DNA of 64,000 nt from positions 868,001 to 932,000 of the forward strand of contig NZ_CP038462.1 in the NCBI RefSeq assembly GCF_004777465.1. Reading direction: 5' to 3'. The notes beneath the pieces were generated by a model, which was not told where the DNA came from, made no database searches, and saw nothing but the letters and a program-made list of their open reading frames with translations. Made by a program: the position numbers and the translations under genes. Shown in pieces: positions 42,477-52,585 of the stretch. Each line of letters starts with the position of its first letter. The first letter of the stretch is position 1. The DNA comes from Nocardioides daphniae (GTDB taxonomy: Bacteria > Actinomycetota > Actinomycetes > Propionibacteriales > Nocardioidaceae).

Positions 42477-43058
42477 ATGGCTGACGAACCGGCGTGGGAG
42501 ACCCAACCCGTCACCCCTGAGCGCTTCGACGACCTGGCCGACGTGATCAACCCGAACCGCCGTGACAACCACTGCTGGTGCCTGTCGCACCGGTGCACGG
42601 CGGGCGAGATCGCCGAGCTGGGGGAGACGCGTGAGGCGGCGATGCGCGCGCTCACCGAGGGCGAGCCCCAGGGCGTGGTGACCTACCGCGACGGGCTGCC
42701 GGTCGGCTGGTGCAGCATCGGGCCGCGCTCGCACATCACCCGGTTGACCCGGTCGAAGCTGATCCGGCCCCTCGACGACCTCGACGTCTGGAGCATCATC
42801 TGCGTCGTCGTCCGCGGCGGCCACCGACGCCAGGGCGTCACCGCTGCGATGCTCGAGGGAGCGGTCGCGTACGCCGCCGCCCACGGTGCGCCGGGCGTGG
42901 AGGCGTACCCCGTCGACCCCGAGGGGCGGATGGACCTGACCATGGCCTTCGTCGGCACCCGATCGATGTTCGAGCGGGCCGGCTTCGAGGTGATGGGCAC
43001 GACCGACGCGGTGGCGAGCCGGATGCCGCGCCTGGTGATGCGGCGGATGCTGGGTTAG
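42477..43058 (+). CDS. GNAT family N-acetyltransferase
   Basis: This 193-residue acetyltransferase shows the acetyl-CoA pyrophosphate loop in VVVRGGHRRQGVTAAMLEGAV (R/Q-X-X-G-X-G/A variant) and MFERAGFEVMG at the end of the domain. The N-terminus has a cysteine-rich DNHCWCLSHRC segment (about residues 31-41), seen in a subgroup of actinobacterial GNATs. The ATG at 42477 gives MADEPAW; an earlier TTG is possible. The 3' end overlaps the convergent HNH gene by four bases. Confidence 0.83.
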   Translation: MADEPAWETQPVTPERFDDLADVINPNRRDNHCWCLSHRCTAGEIAELGETREAAMRALTEGEPQGVVTYRDGLPVGWCSIGPRSHITRLTRSKLIRPLDDLDVWSIICVVVRGGHRRQGVTAAMLEGAVAYAAAHGAPGVEAYPVDPEGRMDLTMAFVGTRSMFERAGFEVMGTTDAVASRMPRLVMRRMLG

Positions 43059-43441
43059 GGCTGCTCGAGGTCGTCGTCGGGGGTGACGCCGGCGACCTCC
43101 AGGGCACGCAGCACCTCGTACTGCCGCACCAGGAAGACCTTCTCGTCGAGCTTCTTGCGGCGCATCCACGTGGTCAGCTCGAGGTTGCCCTTCGAGGCGT
43201 TGCAGGAGCGGCAGGCCGGCACCACGTTGTCGAGGGTGTAGCGCCCGCCGCGGCTGATCGGGAGCATGGTGTCGCGCTGGAGCGCCAGCTCCTCGGCCCC
43301 GCAGTAGGCACACCCGGCCCACGCCTCCATGAGCGCGAGCCACTGGACGTCGGTGAGGTCGTTGACGCGGCTCGCGACCCGGCGGCGGCGACGACGGGCG
43401 TACGTCGCGGAGCGGCTGCGGGACGGGCTGCGGGTCGGCAC
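43055..43441 (-). CDS. HNH endonuclease
   Basis: This 128-residue protein has a basic N-terminus (RSPSRSRSATYARRRRRR) and a zinc-binding HNH domain: CAYCG and CRSCN are the two zinc knuckles, and RDTMLPISRGGRYTLDNVVPACRSC carries the catalytic region with Asp replacing the first His. The Asn of the motif is in LDNVVPAC. It belongs to the small stand-alone HNH nucleases common in actinobacteria. The GTG at 43441 lies 6 bases after TAGGCT. Confidence 0.85.
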   Translation of the reverse strand: MPTRSPSRSRSATYARRRRRRVASRVNDLTDVQWLALMEAWAGCAYCGAEELALQRDTMLPISRGGRYTLDNVVPACRSCNASKGNLELTTWMRRKKLDEKVFLVRQYEVLRALEVAGVTPDDDLEQP

Positions 43442-43447
43442 GACGTG

Positions 43448-43453
43448 AGCCTA
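43448..43453 (-). promoter_or_regulatory. -10 box of the HNH gene (leaderless)
   Basis: TAGGCT on the minus strand ends 6 bases before the GTG at 43441. Confidence 0.5.
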
Positions 43454-43467
43454 TGCCGGGGCGCAGC

Positions 43468-43922
43468 TCAGCCCATGCCCTGGCCGATGATCCGCCACGG
43501 CGCGTCGGCGCTCGGGCGGGCGAGGCGGTAGCTCCAGGCCTCGACCCCGTCGAGGGAACCGTCGCCGAAGGGGCGTCGCTCCAGGTCGAGGTCGACCCCC
43601 ACGCTGACGACCTCGACCCCGGCCGGCTGGCCCGACCACTCCGGCTGCTCGATGCGGGCCGGCTCGAGGCTCACGAGGGCGAGGGAGACGACGTGTCGCA
43701 CCAGCTCGAGTCGCGGCTCGCCGGGTCGTGAAGGGCCAGAGCGGTGTCGCAGTCACCGGCATCGAGGGCGTCGACGTAGACCTCGACCACCCTCTCCGGT
43801 GCGGCGTCATCGGCCGGCATCGCGACGGACCGGTCCTGGTGGGGCGTCAGGACCCACCACCCCGCCAGTGCCACCCCGACGAGCACCACCACGACCGCGC
43901 CGGCCAGCCCCCACCTCTTCAT
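43468..43922 (-). CDS. Membrane-anchored protein of unknown function, one frame break
   Basis: This is a protein of about 151 residues with an N-terminal membrane anchor (WGLAGAVVVVLVGVALAGWWV, residues 4-24) and an exported domain with ERVVEVYVDALDAGDCDTALAL, typical of NTF2/SnoaL-like lipoprotein-type domains. After SSWCD the frame changes near 43690 and VVSLALVSLEPARIEQPEW runs on to 43468. The pair of cysteines (DCDTA, WCD) could form a disulfide. Function is unknown. Confidence 0.65.
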
Positions 43923-43967
43923 GGCGACACCTTGGCAGAGCCGGCCGACATCGCGCCGCGACTCGCC

Positions 43968-45026
43968 TCAGGCGCTCAGCGGACGCACTCGAGGTGCGGG
44001 GCGCCGGGTCAGCCACCCGAGGGCGACGCCGACCACCACGCCGAGCAGGGTCTCCACCGCACGGTCGACCAGCAGCTCCCGTGGCGAGGTGGGGGCGACC
44101 AGGTGGACCATCAGCAGCGCCAGCGGGGTCACCACGACCAGCGCCAACGCGTAGTTGCGCCCGATCAGCAGCTCCGCCAGGCCCTGCAGCGCGATCACCA
44201 CGGCGACCAGCGCCGGGGTCGGCAGCTCGACCGCCAGCAGCCCGGCGGCGAGCAGCAGCCCGCCGAAGGTGCCGAGCAGCCGTTGCACGCCTCGGGCCAC
44301 CTGCTGCGACCAGTCCCGGGCCACCAGCGGGACGACCGCAGCGACCATCGCCCAGTAGGGGTGACCGATCCCCAGCGGACCGCTCAGCGCGGTGGCGGCC
44401 GTGCCGGCGAGCAGGCAGCCGAGGGCGCAGCGTACGACGTGCCGACGCGCCACCGACGCCCAGTCGGAGGGGCGCGGCGTGGCCGCCCACGGTGAGCTCG
44501 CGCGACGTCCACGCCACCAGGCACCGGAGGCTCCGACCAGCACCGAGAAGGCGGCTGACGCCGACGAGACCAGCAGCGCCGGCAGCAGGTCGCCGACCTC
44601 GGAAGGGGTCGAGGCGCAGGCGGTGAAGGCGAAGACCAGGAAGAGCGGGCCGGGAGGGTGCCAGCGCTGCGCGTCGGAGACGTACGACCCCACGGCCGCG
44701 ACCAGTGCGGCGCCCGGCACGACCCACCACGCGCGGTGCTCGGAGATGCCCACGGCCGTGCCGGCCACCACCGCGCCGACGAACATCGCCATCAGGGTCA
44801 CCTGGAGCCGCAGCCGGTGCGGAGCGACCTCGTTGCGGCCGTAGAGGGCGACGAAGGCGCCGAACGCGGCGAAGATCGACCACTCCATCCGCTCGGTCGC
44901 CAGGAGGAGCGCCAGCGGCACGGCGAGCGAGACCGACGCGCGCAGCGCCACCCGGTGGGCTCCCGCGTGCGGCCCCAGACCCAGGACCTGCTCGCGCAGC
45001 GAGGGGCGCGGAGCAGGATCGGTCAC
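43968..45026 (-). CDS. FUSC-family membrane transporter
   Basis: This 352-residue integral membrane protein has two sets of helices and the FUSC pattern: SLAVPLALLLATERMEWSIFAAFGAF in the first half and MVAAVVPLVARDWSQQVARGVQRLLGTFGG in the second. FUSC proteins are fusaric-acid or aromatic-acid efflux proteins, and many actinobacterial members have unknown substrates. The GTG at 45026 (VTDPAPRPSLREQVLG) is preferred to an earlier ATG at 45104 whose extension is not protein-like. Confidence 0.82.
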   Translation of the reverse strand: MTDPAPRPSLREQVLGLGPHAGAHRVALRASVSLAVPLALLLATERMEWSIFAAFGAFVALYGRNEVAPHRLRLQVTLMAMFVGAVVAGTAVGISEHRAWWVVPGAALVAAVGSYVSDAQRWHPPGPLFLVFAFTACASTPSEVGDLLPALLVSSASAAFSVLVGASGAWWRGRRASSPWAATPRPSDWASVARRHVVRCALGCLLAGTAATALSGPLGIGHPYWAMVAAVVPLVARDWSQQVARGVQRLLGTFGGLLLAAGLLAVELPTPALVAVVIALQGLAELLIGRNYALALVVVTPLALLMVHLVAPTSPRELLVDRAVETLLGVVVGVALGWLTRRPAPRVRPLSA

Positions 45027-45121
45027 CCCACCATCATCGCTGCCCGGCGGGCCGCGTCGGCCAGCGGCCGCCGACGTGACGGGGCGGATGTGACCTGGAC
45101 CCACCTGCCATGCTGCAGGGC

Positions 45122-45979
45122 ATGCTCCGTGGACTCCTCTCGCTGCTGCTCATCCTGGCCGGGCTGGCCCTGACCTTCGTGTCGATCCCGTCGGTCTGGG
45201 TCGACCGCGACCTGCTCGACACCGAGCAACACACCGCTGCGGTGGCGCCGCTGATCGAGGAGCCGACGGTGCGCGACCAGGTCGCCGACGCGATCGCGAC
45301 ACCGATCAGCCAGCGCCTCGGGCTGGGGTCGCTGCTCGACCGGGCACTGCGCGAGGCGACCGTGCGGGCCGTGGAGACGGACGCCTTCGCCCGGGCCTGG
45401 ACCGACGCCGTACGCCTGTCGCACCAGCACGCCGTCGAGGGCCTGCGCGACGAGGGCACCGGAGTCAACTTCGCCGAGGACGGCGTCGTGGTCGACCGGG
45501 CTGCCCTGGTGGAGGCGCTGCGTCCGCGGCTGGCCGAGGCCGGGCTGCCCTTCGCCGACCGCATCCCGCCCGGCGAGGGCAGCATCGTCCTGGCTCGTGG
45601 GCCCGAGGTGGCCCGGGCCGCCACGGTGGCCCGGTTGGCCGACGAGTGGGCCACGCCGATCGCCGTCGCAGCCGGGCTCCTGCTGCTGCTCGGGGTGGTC
45701 GTCGCCCGCCGCCGCGGACTCGCGCTGGTCGTCGCGGGCCTGGGTGTGCTCGCCGTCGCCGGCGTGTGGTGGTGGGGGATCAGCTCCGACGCCAACGGCG
45801 TGCTCTCGGTCGTCGACGACCAGCCCGCCTCCACCACGGTCCTGCTCTGGGACGCGCTGTCGGATCCCCTGCACGACCTGGTCCGGAGCGTCGCCCTGGG
45901 TGGCGGGGTGATGGCTGCCGCGGGCGTCGTGCTGGCCGTGGTCGGGGGCGTACGAGGTCAGCGCACCGCCGACAGGTGA
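45122..45979 (+). CDS. Membrane protein of unknown function
   Basis: This protein of about 285 residues has one N-terminal helix (LSLLLILAGLALTFVSI), an extracytoplasmic domain of about 150 residues and three helices near the C-terminus (residues about 180-200, 202-220 and 255-280). I do not recognise a named family; the plan resembles other actinobacterial integral membrane proteins with a DRDLLDTEQHTAAVAPLIEEP segment. The ATG at 45122 lies 7 bases after CATGCT, a weak -10; an ATG four codons upstream (45110) is the alternative. It is divergent from the FUSC gene. Confidence 0.65.
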   Translation: MLRGLLSLLLILAGLALTFVSIPSVWVDRDLLDTEQHTAAVAPLIEEPTVRDQVADAIATPISQRLGLGSLLDRALREATVRAVETDAFARAWTDAVRLSHQHAVEGLRDEGTGVNFAEDGVVVDRAALVEALRPRLAEAGLPFADRIPPGEGSIVLARGPEVARAATVARLADEWATPIAVAAGLLLLLGVVVARRRGLALVVAGLGVLAVAGVWWWGISSDANGVLSVVDDQPASTTVLLWDALSDPLHDLVRSVALGGGVMAAAGVVLAVVGGVRGQRTADR

Positions 45980-46047
45980 TTTCGTCGGTGCCGCGGGGCA
46001 TGCTGGCGTGAGGCCGGGGCGTCCGTCCCCTGCGCAGGAGGCGTCGC

Positions 46048-47325
46048 ATGTCAGATGGCTGGGTGGAGTCCGGTGGTCAGGTCGCAGGTGCCGGTGAGCT
46101 GGGGGTCCACTCGGAGGTCGGGCGCCTGCGGACCGTCATGGTCTGCGCCCCCGGGCGAGCCCACGCGCGGCTGACCCCGTCGAACTGCGACGACCTGCTC
46201 TTCGACGACGTGCTGTGGGTCGAGAAGGCCCGCGCCGACCACGCCGACTTCGTGGCCAGCATGACCTCGCGCGGCATCGAGGTGCTGGAGCTGCTCGACC
46301 TGCTGACCGAGACGGTGGCGATGCCGGCGGCCCGTGACTGGGTGCTCGACCAGCAGGTGCACCCGCACCGCGTCGGCGTCGAGCTGGTCGACGACGTACG
46401 TGCGTACCTCGAGCAGCTCGACCCACGCGAGCTCGCCCAGACCCTGATGGGCGGGCTGAGCACGCACGAGTTCCCCGGGGCCGGCAGCGCCGACCTGATG
46501 CGCCTCGTCCGGGACTCCTCGGGCGTCGCGGAATACCTGCTGCCCCCGCTGCCCAACCTGCTCTACACCCGCGACACCACCTGCTGGGTCTACGGCGGCG
46601 TCACCCTCAACCCGCTCTTCTGGGCCGCGCGCACCGAGGAGACGGTGCTGACCGCGGCCGTCTACCGCCACCACCCGCGCTTCGCCGGGCAGGTCACGGA
46701 GTGGTGGGGCGACCCGACGGAGAACTGGGAGCTCGCCACCGTCGAGGGTGGCGACGTGATGCCGATCGGCAACCGGACCGTGCTCGTCGGGCTCTCCGAG
46801 CGGACCTCGCGCCAGGGGATCAGCTCGCTGGCCACCGCGCTCTTCGCGCGCGGTGCCGCCGACCGCGTGATCGTGGCTGCGCTGCCGCGGATGCGCGCCA
46901 CCATGCACCTCGACACGGTGCTCACCTTCGCCGACCGCGACTGCGTGCTGCTGCACCCCGACACCATGGACGACGTACGCACCTTCTCGCTGCGGCCCGG
47001 GCGCGGAGGCGGGCTCGACGTGCGCGCGGAGGAGAAGCCGCTGACCGAGGTGATCGCCGAGGCGCTCGGGCTGCCGCGGATGCGGGTCGTGGAAACCGGC
47101 GGCAACGACTACGTGCGCGAGCGCACCCAGTGGGACTCCGGCGCCAACATCGTCGCCCTGGAGCCGGGCGTCGTGATGGCCTACGACCGCAACACCCACA
47201 CCAACGCGCTGCTGCGCGCCGAGGGCATCGAGGTGATCGAGATCGTCGGCTCCGAGCTGGGGCGTGGGCGCGGTGGCGGCCACTGCATGACGTGCCCGAT
47301 CAGCCGGGACGCCGTCGAGCTGTGA
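46048..47325 (+). CDS. arcA: Arginine deiminase
   Basis: ArcA hydrolyses arginine to citrulline and ammonia, the first step of the arginine deiminase energy pathway. The 425-residue protein shows the N-terminal [22 protein letters not shown]-type [11 protein letters not shown], the metal/substrate block [22 protein letters not shown], and the catalytic Cys413 in [13 protein letters not shown]. ArcB, ArcC and an antiporter are not adjacent, so the enzyme may serve arginine catabolism or pH defence alone. An AGGAGG site precedes the ATG. Confidence 0.96.
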   Translation: MSDGWVESGGQVAGAGELGVHSEVGRLRTVMVCAPGRAHARLTPSNCDDLLFDDVLWVEKARADHADFVASMTSRGIEVLELLDLLTETVAMPAARDWVLDQQVHPHRVGVELVDDVRAYLEQLDPRELAQTLMGGLSTHEFPGAGSADLMRLVRDSSGVAEYLLPPLPNLLYTRDTTCWVYGGVTLNPLFWAARTEETVLTAAVYRHHPRFAGQVTEWWGDPTENWELATVEGGDVMPIGNRTVLVGLSERTSRQGISSLATALFARGAADRVIVAALPRMRATMHLDTVLTFADRDCVLLHPDTMDDVRTFSLRPGRGGGLDVRAEEKPLTEVIAEALGLPRMRVVETGGNDYVRERTQWDSGANIVALEPGVVMAYDRNTHTNALLRAEGIEVIEIVGSELGRGRGGGHCMTCPISRDAVEL

Positions 47326-47332
47326 ACGCAGC

Positions 47333-47362
47333 GGCGCGGACACCCCGGAGGGTGCCCGCGCC
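47333..47362. terminator. Bidirectional hairpin between arcA and the helicase gene
   Basis: GGCGCGGACACC (47333-47344) pairs with GGTGCCCGCGCC (47351-47362) over 12 positions with one mismatch and a 6-base loop. It lies 8 bases after the arcA stop and faces the convergent helicase gene. Confidence 0.65.
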
Positions 47363-47394
47363 GTCGACGTGCGTACGCCGGTGCCAGACCTGCG

Positions 47395-49500
47395 TCAGCG
47401 ACCTCGCTGCACGAGCGCCTGGGTGAGCAGGGCCACCATCGCCTCGACCTGGATGTCGGCCGACGTGGTGACCTCCTCCTCCGAGCCGTCGAGGGCGCGG
47501 GCGGCCAGCCCGGCCTTGGAGTCGATGAGCTCGGCGATCCGGGTGTCGATCGTCTGCGCGGCGATGATGCGCCACGCGGTGACCGGCATCTCCTGGCCGA
47601 TCCGGTGGACCCGGTCGATGGCCTGGGTCTGCTCGGCGTCGGTCCACGAGAGCTCGGCGAGCACCACGTTGGAGGAGACCTGCAGGTTGAGGCCGACGCC
47701 CGCCGCGGTGAGCGAGCAGACGACGATCTCGACGTCGGGGTCGTTGACGAAGGAGTCGATGGCCTTCTCGCGGGCCGCCGGGGTCTGGTTGCCGCGGATC
47801 GAGGCGTAGCCGATGCCACGGTCGGCGAAGACCTTCTCGCACATGTCCATCACGTCGACGTGCTTGGCGAAGACCACGACCTTGCCGACGCTGCGCGCCA
47901 GCTGGGCGGCGTAGTCGGCGGCCAGCGGGGCCTTGGCGGTGCCGATGCGGCGGATCATCGAGAAGACGTTCTCGCCGGAGTTGTCGTCGCTCGCCTCGTC
48001 GCGCTCCCACTCGGCGACCCGGCGCACCAGCTCCTCGTCGATCCCGGACGCCTGGTTCTCCGGGGCGCGGGCCGACATGACGCGGTCGTAGCGCTCCACC
48101 AGCCGGCGGGCCAGCTCGCGCTCGGCCGCCCGGATCGAGCGACCCGCCTCGTCGTCGAGCTCGACGGGGATGTCGGCGATGCGGCGCGCAGGGATGTCAG
48201 CGGCCACGTCGACCTTGCGGCGACGCACGATGCCCATGTCGATGACGGCCCGGCGCGCGGCCGGGTAGAAGGCCTTGTCCTCGGGCGTGAAGCCGGTCTC
48301 CTCGAGACGGGCCATCAGCTCGGAGAGCGGCTTCTTCTCGTCGGTCCAGCCGAGGAACTGCCAGATCGAGGTGAAGTCCTCGATGTCGTTGATCAGCGGG
48401 GTGCCGGTGAGCGCCATCATCAGCGGGCGCACGGTGCGGTTGCGGATCCGGTCGGCGATCTCCAGGACGTGCTGGGAGCGCTGCGACTTGCGGTTCTTGA
48501 TGAAGTGGGCCTCGTCGACGACCATGCCCTTGAAGCCGATGTCACCCAGCCAGCCGACGTGGCGGTCGAGGACCTCGTAGTTGACGATCACGATGTCGGC
48601 GAAGCCGTCGATGTCGTGGCCGTCGCCGTGGATCACGGTGGTCGTCCGACGCGGCACCCAGCGCTGGGCCTCGCGGGCCCAGTTGGTCTTGACGACGTTG
48701 GGCACGACGCAGAGCAGCGGGAAGGCGTCGGCGGCCTGCGCGGCGAGCAGCGCCTGGGCGGTCTTGCCCAGGCCGGGCTCGTCGGCGAGCAGGAAGGTGC
48801 GGTGGCCGGCCTGCACGGAGGCGACCAGCCGGGCCTGGTGGAGCATCATCTCCTGGCCGTCGCGGGTGGTGAGCCCGGTGGGCTCGGGCATGTCGAGCAC
48901 GGCGGGGGAGCCGTTGCCGATCTCGAAGGCCCGCAGCAGGGGGCCGATCAGCTCCCACGTGGAGAGGCGGTGCGTCTTCGGCTCGATGCGCTTGGCGGCG
49001 GCCTCGAAGTCGGGCCGCTGGAACGGGTTGGCCAGCTGGCGCGAGATGACCGACTGGGGCACCACGCGACGCTCACGGCCGGGCACGTCCGCGGCCGCGG
49101 TCTCGGGCTCCGCGTCGTCGACGAACTCGAGGCCGGCAGCCTCGACCATCTTCCGCTTCATCGTGCGGGCGGCCTCGCTGACCTCGGCGCCCTCGTCGAG
49201 GAGCATCAGCAGCGTGGTGTCCCGGGCAGCCGTCTTGGCCAGGATCGTCGCGACGCCGTCGAGACGCTTGAACTGCTCGGCCTTCGACGCGTCGCTGGAC
49301 TCGGCGTCCTCCTTGATCCGCGCCCGCTCCTCACGCACGAGGAGCGCCACCACCTGGAATCGGGTGCGGGCGTGCGGGGAGACCTTGCCGCGCTGGGCCT
49401 CGTTCTCGATCTCGCGCACGGCGCGGGCGAGGACCGGGATGATCCCCTCGTTGTCGAGATGACGGGTCTTGCGGGGCGCGACGGCCGCCGCGGTTGCCAC
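47395..49500 (-). CDS. SNF2-family DEAD/DEAH helicase
   Basis: This 701-residue superfamily 2 ATPase has an N-terminal helical region (about residues 1-200) that I do not recognise, followed by a SNF2 core. Motif I is ADEPGLGKTAQALLAAQAA, motif II VVDEAHFIKN, motif III LTGTPLIND, motif V VCSLTAAGVGLNLQ and motif VI QAIDRVHRIGQ. Such proteins remodel protein-DNA complexes or anneal DNA strands (SMARCAL1-like). The annotated GTG at 49500 has no clear upstream signal. An in-phase alternative beginning MEELLGRLEQDGITR near 49543 would need a one-base correction around 49502. Confidence 0.87.
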   Translation of the reverse strand: MATAAAVAPRKTRHLDNEGIIPVLARAVREIENEAQRGKVSPHARTRFQVVALLVREERARIKEDAESSDASKAEQFKRLDGVATILAKTAARDTTLLMLLDEGAEVSEAARTMKRKMVEAAGLEFVDDAEPETAAADVPGRERRVVPQSVISRQLANPFQRPDFEAAAKRIEPKTHRLSTWELIGPLLRAFEIGNGSPAVLDMPEPTGLTTRDGQEMMLHQARLVASVQAGHRTFLLADEPGLGKTAQALLAAQAADAFPLLCVVPNVVKTNWAREAQRWVPRRTTTVIHGDGHDIDGFADIVIVNYEVLDRHVGWLGDIGFKGMVVDEAHFIKNRKSQRSQHVLEIADRIRNRTVRPLMMALTGTPLINDIEDFTSIWQFLGWTDEKKPLSELMARLEETGFTPEDKAFYPAARRAVIDMGIVRRRKVDVAADIPARRIADIPVELDDEAGRSIRAAERELARRLVERYDRVMSARAPENQASGIDEELVRRVAEWERDEASDDNSGENVFSMIRRIGTAKAPLAADYAAQLARSVGKVVVFAKHVDVMDMCEKVFADRGIGYASIRGNQTPAAREKAIDSFVNDPDVEIVVCSLTAAGVGLNLQVSSNVVLAELSWTDAEQTQAIDRVHRIGQEMPVTAWRIIAAQTIDTRIAELIDSKAGLAARALDGSEEEVTTSADIQVEAMVALLTQALVQRGR

Positions 49501-49719
49501 CGCGTGATGCCGTCTTGTTCGAGCCGGCCAAGCAGTTCCTCCATGAGAGTGCCGTGACGGGGAGTCGTGGGGACCCCTCGCCAGGACGTGGTAGGCAGGG
49601 CCGACGCAGGCGTCGAGGCGGGCTCGTGAACCTCGCTCGAGGGTCCGCCTCGGTCGAGGCCCACCTCGGGAGAGCAGCGCGAGCGACGATCCCTCGGCGC
49701 CGCTGACTCCTTGCGGACG
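49501..49719. other. Short intergenic stretch
   Basis: Apart from the possible extra 15 codons of the helicase gene near its right-hand start, I see no gene, repeat or hairpin in this stretch. It should hold the helicase promoter and the end of the nucleotidyltransferase unit. Confidence 0.4.
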
Positions 49720-50805
49720 TCAGGTGGGGCGCCAGCCGCGGCTGTGCTGCGTACAGCGTATCGCTTCAGCCCCAACCCGGAGGCATCGCCCACATGCTCG
49801 TCGACGTGTGTCGGCTGGGGAAGCCCCGCGGCTGCCCGCGCGCCCGGGGAGGGGTCGCCTCAAGCGCGTACGCCGTCGCGTGAGCTCGCGGCGCACCATG
49901 GCGGGCAGCGCCTCGACGATGCGCCGCCAACGCCGCACCCGCAGCAGCCACAACGGTGTGGTCGTCGTCTGGTCGCCGTGGTAGGCGCGCAGCTCGTCGT
50001 CGTTGAGCATCAGGGCGTGCCACAGGAGCCCGGCCACTGGTGCGGGCGCAGGGAGCGGAAGCGGTAGACCCAGGCCATCCGCGGGTCGCTCGTGGTGGCC
50101 AGCCGCCAGTCGTCGATCTGCTCGGCCTCGGCGGGGTGGGTGGGGGCCGGGGAGTGGCCCAGCCGCTCGAGGAACGGGTCAGCGTCAGCACCGAGCCGGT
50201 CGCCGGGCGCAGTCGAGCAGGTCCTGCCCCGCCTCGCCGGTGAGCTGGGGGGCAGCCAGCCCGGTCAGGGCGTCGAGCGCAGCCATGTTGGTGGGCTGCC
50301 ACGGGGCGCGGAGGTGGTGCAGCGCGGCGATGGAGGCGCTGGAGGCCAGGCGGTGGCCCAGACCTCGCGGCCTGCCTGGACGATCGGGACCCGGCGACGC
50401 CACAGCTCCTCGAAGACCTCGTCGCTGGCGGCCAGGAAGCCGGGGAAGTAGACGTGGGCGTCGATCCCCATCGGCCAGTGGTCGTTGAGCAGGTTGACCG
50501 AGTGGAACCGCATCATCTTGGGGCCGGTCATCTCCGCGTCTGCGCCAACCGGCGGCCTCCATCCCGGCGACGAAGGTGTCGACGTCGTCGGGGTGCATCA
50601 GCACGTCGATGTCGGCGGAGACCCGGGGCGCCCGCAGCCCGTGGTGGGAGAGCGTGGCGCCCTTGATCGCCAGCACCCGGGTGCCCGTACGCCGGGCGAC
50701 GTCGGCGGTGAGGGCGTACAGCAGCTGCATCGCCTCGGCGCCGGTGACGCGCTCTGCGTCGAGCGAGCCGTCTGGGTGCTGGACCTCGGTGGCCGGCCCG
50801 GTCAC
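49720..50805 (-). CDS. Nucleotidyltransferase family protein (PF14907-like), several frame breaks
   Basis: The fragments add up to a protein of about 360 residues in the uncharacterised nucleotidyltransferase group of exopolysaccharide and lasso-peptide loci. The intact N-terminus (GTG at 50805) has VLAIKGATLSHHGLR and RVSADIDVLMHPDDVD (residues about 45-76), the KG and S-X-D-I-D metal motif. The body continues with MRFHSVNLLNDHWPMGIDAHVYFPGF, then SIAALHHLRAPWQPTNMAALDAL and the C-terminus LLWHALMLNDDELRAYHGD. At least four frame changes occur, near 50540, 50365, 50215 and 50035. The GTGA overlap with the PqqD gene shows coupling. Confidence 0.75.
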
Positions 50806-51077
50806 CGGGCGACCTCCTCGACCAGACGCGCCTCGAGGAGCGAGGCGACGAAGGCGGAGACGTCTCCGGCGACGGTGTCGACCGGGGCGTCGAAGGCCTC
50901 GGCGACCACGCCGGTCACCTCCGCCAACGTGCGGCGGCCGTCGACCGCCGTCCAGATCTCGGCCGCCGGGCCGGTGAGGATGCGCGGCGGGTGGGCAGGG
51001 TCGTCCAGGTCGAGCAGCACCACGCGGTCGGCGTCGCCGACCTGGACCACCGTGTCACGGTGTGCCAGCGCCCCCAC
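50802..51077 (-). CDS. PqqD-family protein (copy 1)
   Basis: This small protein of about 91 residues has the PqqD fold, which serves as a peptide-binding recognition element in RiPP systems. It shows VVLLDLDDPAHPPRILTGPAAEIW, then DGRRTLAEVTGVVAEAF and a C-terminal helix FVASLLEARLVEEV. The GTG at 51077 (VGALAHRDTVVQVG) fits the family start; an earlier GTG at 51122 would overlap the kinase gene by 38 bases. Its stop overlaps the nucleotidyltransferase start (GTGA), so the two are translated together. Confidence 0.78.
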   Translation of the reverse strand: MGALAHRDTVVQVGDADRVVLLDLDDPAHPPRILTGPAAEIWTAVDGRRTLAEVTGVVAEAFDAPVDTVAGDVSAFVASLLEARLVEEVAR

Positions 51078-51084
51078 GGCCTCG

Positions 51085-52585
51085 TCACTTCCGGGTGAGG
51101 CGACGCTTGGGCTGCTGGTCACGTCGGGCCGCCTTGGTGACCGCCTTCGACTCCTTCTTCTCGGTCCGGGAGGCGTAGCCGCCGTAGGACCCGTAGGAGC
51201 CGTAGCCGCCGTAGGAGCCGTACGTGCCGTAGCCGAGGACCTTGCGCTTCTGCGGGACCCGGTTGACGATCACGCCGAGGGTCTTGGCGTCCACCCGGTT
51301 GAGGTGCTCCAGCGCGCTCTCGAGGTGGTGGTCCTTGGTCTTGCCCGAGGAGATCACGATCAGGGCGCCGTCGGTGCGGGCCGCGAGGATCGCGCCGTCG
51401 GTGACGGGCAGCAGCGGCGGGGCGTCGATCACGACGATCGAGTCCTGCGACAGGCGGGCGAGCAGGTTGCGCATGGCCTGCGAGCCGAGCAGCTCGCTCG
51501 GGTTCGGGGGCACGGGGCCAGCCGCCAGGACCCGGAGGCCGTCGTGGCCGGGGATGCGCTGGAGCGCGTCCTCGATACCGATCTTGCCGGTGAGCACGTC
51601 GGTGAGGCCGACGCCTTCGACCAGGCCGAGGCTGGCTGCGACCATCGGGCGGCGCAGGTCGCCGTCGACGAGGATGACCGGACTGGCCGGAGCGCTCGAT
51701 CGCAGCCACGAGGTTGGCCGACACGGTCGACTTGCCGTCACCGGGCATGGGGCTGGAGACGACGATGATGCGCGGCGGGTTGTCGACGTCCATGTAGGTC
51801 AGGTTGGTGCGCAGCTTGCGGAAGGCCTCCGAGGCCGGGCCCTGGCCGATGATCCGGGTGTCGGCGTCGACGGCGAGCTGGGCGTTGCCGGAGTTGCCAC
51901 GGTTGAGCAGGTCGGTCGCAGGGATCTGGCCGACCACGCTGACCGAGAACTTCTCCTCGATCTCGCGCTTGTTCATCAGGCGGCGGTCGAAGGTGCCGCG
52001 CAGGACGGCGTAGCCGAAGCCGAGCAGGAGGCCCACCAGGAGCGAGAGCGCCAGGTTGCGGACCGGGTCGGGCGAGACCGGCGAGCTGGGCAGGTCGGCC
52101 GCCTCGACGGGCATGATCCGCAGCGGCGCGGTGCCGCGGCCCTGCGGGTTCTGGATCTCCTCGACCGTCTCGGCGAGCGAGCTCACCCAGGCGTCGGCCA
52201 GCTCGACCGCACGCTCGGGGGTGCTGGCGCGGGCGGTGATCTGCAGCAGGACCGTGTCCGGGGGCTGGATGGCCTCGATGCTGTTGACCAGCGAGGCGGG
52301 CGACTCGGTGAGGCCGAGGTCGTCGATGACCCGCTCGGCGACCGCGCGGCTGCGCGCGATCTGGAGGAACGAGGTGGCCTTCGACTTCGCGAGGCTGTCG
52401 TTGACCGAGGCCAGCGACGTGTTCTCGTCGGTCGTCGACGTCGTCACGAAGCCGTTCGCGTTGGCGGCGTAGATCGGCGACCGGGTCGCCGTCCACAGCG
52501 CGCCCAGTGCCACGCACAGCACCACGATCGTCAGCACGCCGCGCCAGTGGTTGCGCAACAGCCGTACGTAGTCCTTCAGCTCCAC
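51085..52585 (-). CDS. Wzz/BY-kinase (polysaccharide tyrosine autokinase), one frame break
   Basis: This is a fused chain-length regulator and bacterial tyrosine kinase of about 500 residues that controls exopolysaccharide export. The Wzz part has two membrane helices (residues about 18-38 and 178-200) around an extracytoplasmic domain. The kinase part has Walker A GDGKSTVSANLV, Walker A' VILVDGDLRRP and Walker B IVVIDAPPLLPV. The tail GYGTYGSYGGYGSYGSYGGY is a tyrosine cluster for autophosphorylation. A missing base near 51680 separates ERSGQ from PVILVDGD. The GTG at 52585 follows GAGGGG. Confidence 0.9.

Noticed and set aside
47605..49557. A 650-codon open frame antisense to the SNF2-type helicase
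   Set aside because: It mirrors the helicase codons and shows no domain; the helicase motifs are unambiguous on the other strand.
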